From: Calendula officinalis
Taxonomy: Eukaryota > Streptophyta > Magnoliopsida > Asterales > Asteraceae
Direction: 5' to 3'
Assembly: GCA_963853835.1 (NCBI GenBank)
Contig: OY970823.1
Coordinates: 64,489,845 to 64,553,844, forward strand
Length of the DNA: 64,000 nt
The notes under the pieces were generated by a model that was not told the origin of the DNA, did not search any database, and was given only the letters and a program-made list of their open reading frames with translations. This document shows, piece after piece, positions 61,501 to 64,000 of this stretch; position 1 is the stretch's first letter; each line of letters begins with the position of its first letter. Both the position numbers and the translations under genes were made by a program.

Positions 61501-62115
61501 TATTCCTAACAAATTATGTGGCTTTTGAAATGAGCATTGTGATTTAGATGAATCACAAATGCCCTATAATGGGTGATTATAGATAAACTGACTAAACTAT
61601 TTTTTCAAAAATGGATCTCTGCAATTCTCACCCCAGTCGAAGTTCTATGGAACCCTATAATTAGCTAGCCAATACTCATGAAATTAAGGTAATATAGATC
61701 AAAATTTGATATTCATAACCCCAATTAATTCAAAACCAATCATCTAAACCGAAAAATTAGGGCAAGCAACATACAGAAAATATGCATGATTGAACAGACT
61801 AATTATATTACTAATTAACCACAAAGCTCTCCACATAAAAACCTACTTTCGAATGTCAAATGTGTCTACTGTTTCTAAATTCAAAAACTGACAAAGAGTT
61901 GTTTTGCCTATAGTTTAGTTATGATGTCAAATTTAGATTTGAAGATGCATATTAGCAGATTTCAAGGATCAAATTGAGTTTTTTTCCAAAAAAAAGTCAA
62001 ATTGAGGGCTTACATCAAGAACAAGGAGGAGTTCATCGACGGAATCTGAGGGACGTGATAACTGTTTCCCTGCCTCCTTGAGCTGTTTTTCTAGCTCAAC
62101 GTCTGTAGACGCCAT
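57588..62115 (-). CDS. PDS5: PDS5-like sister chromatid cohesion protein with Tudor-like domain
   Basis: Cohesin-associated HEAT-repeat protein; plant PDS5 C-type members combine a short HEAT N-terminus, an acidic linker and a Tudor-like domain. Fourteen exons: 62115-62014, 61336-61133, 61055-60874, 60798-60669, 60572-60375, 60268-60221, 60120-60073, 59991-58738, 58641-58573, 58440-58367, 58278-58227, 58155-58040, 57942-57868 and 57795-57588. They total 2760 nt (919 aa). The N-terminus (MASTDVELEKQLKEAGKQL) leads into HEAT-type helices (KVAVASCISDITRITAPDAP; VFQLIVSSFENLDD). Exon 8 (418 codons) encodes a Lys/Glu/Ser linker with tandem 28-29-residue units. VGLKVKVWWPKDKMYYEGV..VSYVDGDEE is the Tudor-like domain; a Lys-rich tail follows. 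The intron after exon 6 has a GC donor. The intron after exon 9 contains a long AT microsatellite. Confidence 0.88.
58503..58552. repeat. (AT)n microsatellite in PDS5-like intron
   Basis: About 25 uninterrupted AT dinucleotides in the intron between exons 9 and 10, followed by TTGTATATGTATAT. Confidence 0.9.
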
Positions 62116-64000
62116 CTTCAATTTCCTTCACTTTTGTTTTTGGATCTTTTCAAACCACAAAAACAGTCAATTCGACCTCAGTCTCCTCGCACTATTCCAA
62201 ACCCTAACAAAAATCACCGTGAAACAAAACGAATCTTACACCAGATACACAGTCTCTAGAGGAAAGAGGGGAGAAAAACTTAAAATTTTTCAGCAAAGCA
62301 AGAAATCTAACACTATATTACAAAGAACATAGTGTTTGTTTGTCTAGAGAGAGAAAAACTCCAAAAAGGCATTCGAAGAGAGAGAAAGAAGATACCACTA
62401 GATAGATACGTATGTGAAATTTGAATAACGGAAAGAAAGAGGTATAGATAGATACAGACCTACAAACGGGAAATTAGGGCTTGTTTATGTGAAATTTGAA
62501 AAGGGGTTGGAAGGGATTGGCAAAATTGAGGAAATCTAAAGGGAAAAAGTATGCATATTTGAGCATTTTTGTAGGTATTTTAACAAATTGATAAATTAGA
62601 TACCTTTCTGCAATTATTCAAAAGTCGGATGCTCCCTTTTTAGTTTTTAATTCCAAATGCTTCTGATTTTAACTCTTTTCTTGTTCATTTTCACAAAAAT
62701 CCCATTCTTATGTCCTTCTTTGCAATTTCAAAATAATTCTTAAGCTCGAGCCTTACGGGTTGGTATACCCAACTCAAACACAACCTTTTTAGTTAATGGA
62801 TTCGGGTTAACAAGTTGGTGTCAACTTACTCGACATTACCTATATGCAACCATTAAAATGCATTGTTTTATGATTATATGCTCTTATCTGCTTAGGCCTT
62901 AGAGTGATGGATATGGTGCTTGAACCACTTATTCATCTCAGCATCACATAATCATTTCACATTTCACATACAAAATCTCAAATACCTCTTCACTCATCAC
63001 TCAAATACTACTCACTCACAAAATATCGCAAGAAAACCCAAAAAACCTCTTCTCTCACGCGAGTTTTGCCTGGTGTGGGCGCTCACTCACACCGCGTGCA
63101 GTGTGGTGGCGCGCCAGTACAAGATGCCACATCGGTTGAATTGCTTTTTACACCCGTCACTCTTAGAATTGTATATAAAATTGTATGGTATATAGACTTG
63201 CATGCTTATATGTCATCTTGAATGAAGCTTTTGGTTGATACATGTTATTACATGCACACAAACACAATTTTTCATGTTTTTTGTGCACACTCAACACACT
63301 CACACACACTTTTTCTAGTTCAGATTTTCTTTTTCGCATGTATTTACATGTTTATGTTTTCATAGGAATGTATAAATATTTTTTTCACTTTTATACCTCT
63401 ACCTCCGAGTAAAGGTATAACTATCTACATTTTACCTTCACATACCTTTCATTTGAAAAAATTAGGCATCGTCATTATTGTTGTCGTTCGAGAGTTGACC
63501 CGTTTATATTTTTTAGATATGGGATTATATCTTGGGATAGAGAAAAAGCTGAGATAATATTAATGTGGCACTATTTAATCACCATTGTTACTACTAGTTA
63601 AATGTTGTACTAACATACATAGACAAGATGTTTTTGTATAGATTGGGTTGATTGACTTTAAACGAATCAATGCATTGTTTCATTAAATGTATTGTTTTAT
63701 TAAATAAGTCAAAAGTAATATCTATTCCTAATTCGCTTATTGATATCATTATTAAACACCATATCCAACCTCTCGAACAAGCAAAATCACAACAAAAGTA
63801 TTAGTATTACACGATATTTATATATGAGATATGTATATATACACACACACAAACACACGATGGTCGGAAAAGTATTTGAATCCAAGTTTGACTAGCCCAT
63901 GGTGTATGAAGGGGTGGGTAAGTTGATAACTGTAGTCTTGATTTTCGTCATCATGTTGATACTATTGGTCACTCCTTGTGAACCGATTCCACTATCTTTC
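62116..64000. other. PDS5-like upstream region and right-hand intergenic DNA
   Basis: 62116 to about 62480 is the leader and promoter of the PDS5-like gene, with GA-rich AGAGAGAGAAA words (62345-62390). Around 62905-63115 is a CACTCA-rich block with a GC-rich end (GTGGTGGCGCGCC), resembling the left half of the element at 10575. The rest is AT-rich with CACACA runs (63236-63310, 63839-63858). No gene is supported to the edge. Confidence 0.5.
62905..63115. repeat. Fragment related to the 10.6 kb inverted-repeat element
   Basis: Shares with 10575-10800 a long CACTCA/TCACAT-rich stretch, an AAAAAACACCT/AAAAAACCTCTTCTCTC step, and then a GTGTGGTGGCGC block. No matching right half follows. Confidence 0.4.

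Noticed and set aside
1..64000. CRISPR arrays, operons or bacterial-type systems
   Set aside because: The DNA is plant nuclear, with intron-split genes. The tandem repeats seen lack regular spacers and neighbouring cas genes.

Overview
This is a stretch of nuclear DNA from a flowering plant. The genes are split by many short, AT-rich GT-AG introns, and spaces between genes are long and full of small non-autonomous transposons. The encoded proteins (plastid MGDG synthase, LHCB7-type chlorophyll protein, ABA 8'-hydroxylase, PP2 protein) are plant-specific. A eudicot is clear. The aster family is my best guess, from the PP2 gene type and repeat style, but I cannot prove it.

Layout. 1-3566 (+): 3' part of the AP-4 epsilon adaptin gene. 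6318-9070 (-): a complete seven-exon CYP707A gene. 9071-15958: a repeat-rich desert with a GC-rich palindromic minisatellite. 15959-18916 (-): a two-exon receptor-like kinase with almost no ectodomain. 20766-21349 (-): a kinase pseudogene with the catalytic core deleted. 22013-22182: a long imperfect fold-back, a candidate small-RNA hairpin. 22300-23430 (-): a Myb/SANT-like pseudogene. 24545-25862 (+): a two-exon PP2-domain gene whose intron holds one Stowaway-like MITE nested in another. 27138-29051 (+): ZRF1/DNAJC2-type J-SANT protein, intronless CDS. 31987-34649 (+): type A MGDG synthase (MGD1). 37724-38763 (+): a plastid DnaJ-type zinc-finger protein.

38764-45262 holds three sizeable repeats, including a 2.3 kb solo LTR with a perfect 5-bp target duplication. 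45263-49576 (+): TAF5 in 19 exons. 50900-51998 (-): ribosomal protein L38. 54999-56367 (-): LHCB7. 57588-62115 (-): a PDS5-like cohesion protein with a C-terminal Tudor-like domain. The last exon of the PDS5-like gene and its downstream flank are duplicated on the far side of LHCB7, so LHCB7 lies between two direct repeats of about 0.87 kb. 62116-64000 is intergenic.

The genes are functionally unrelated neighbours, as is normal in plants, so no operon or pathway cluster is implied. Exon limits were set by hand from GT-AG sites, reading-frame continuity and remembered family sequence. For CYP707A, RLK, PP2, MGD1, zinc-finger, TAF5, L38, LHCB7 and PDS5 the summed exon lengths divide exactly by three and give plausible protein lengths. 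The most useful leads are the 22.0 kb fold-back, the duplication around LHCB7, the palindrome-array element at 40.2-40.8 kb, and several transposon insertions with readable target-site duplications.
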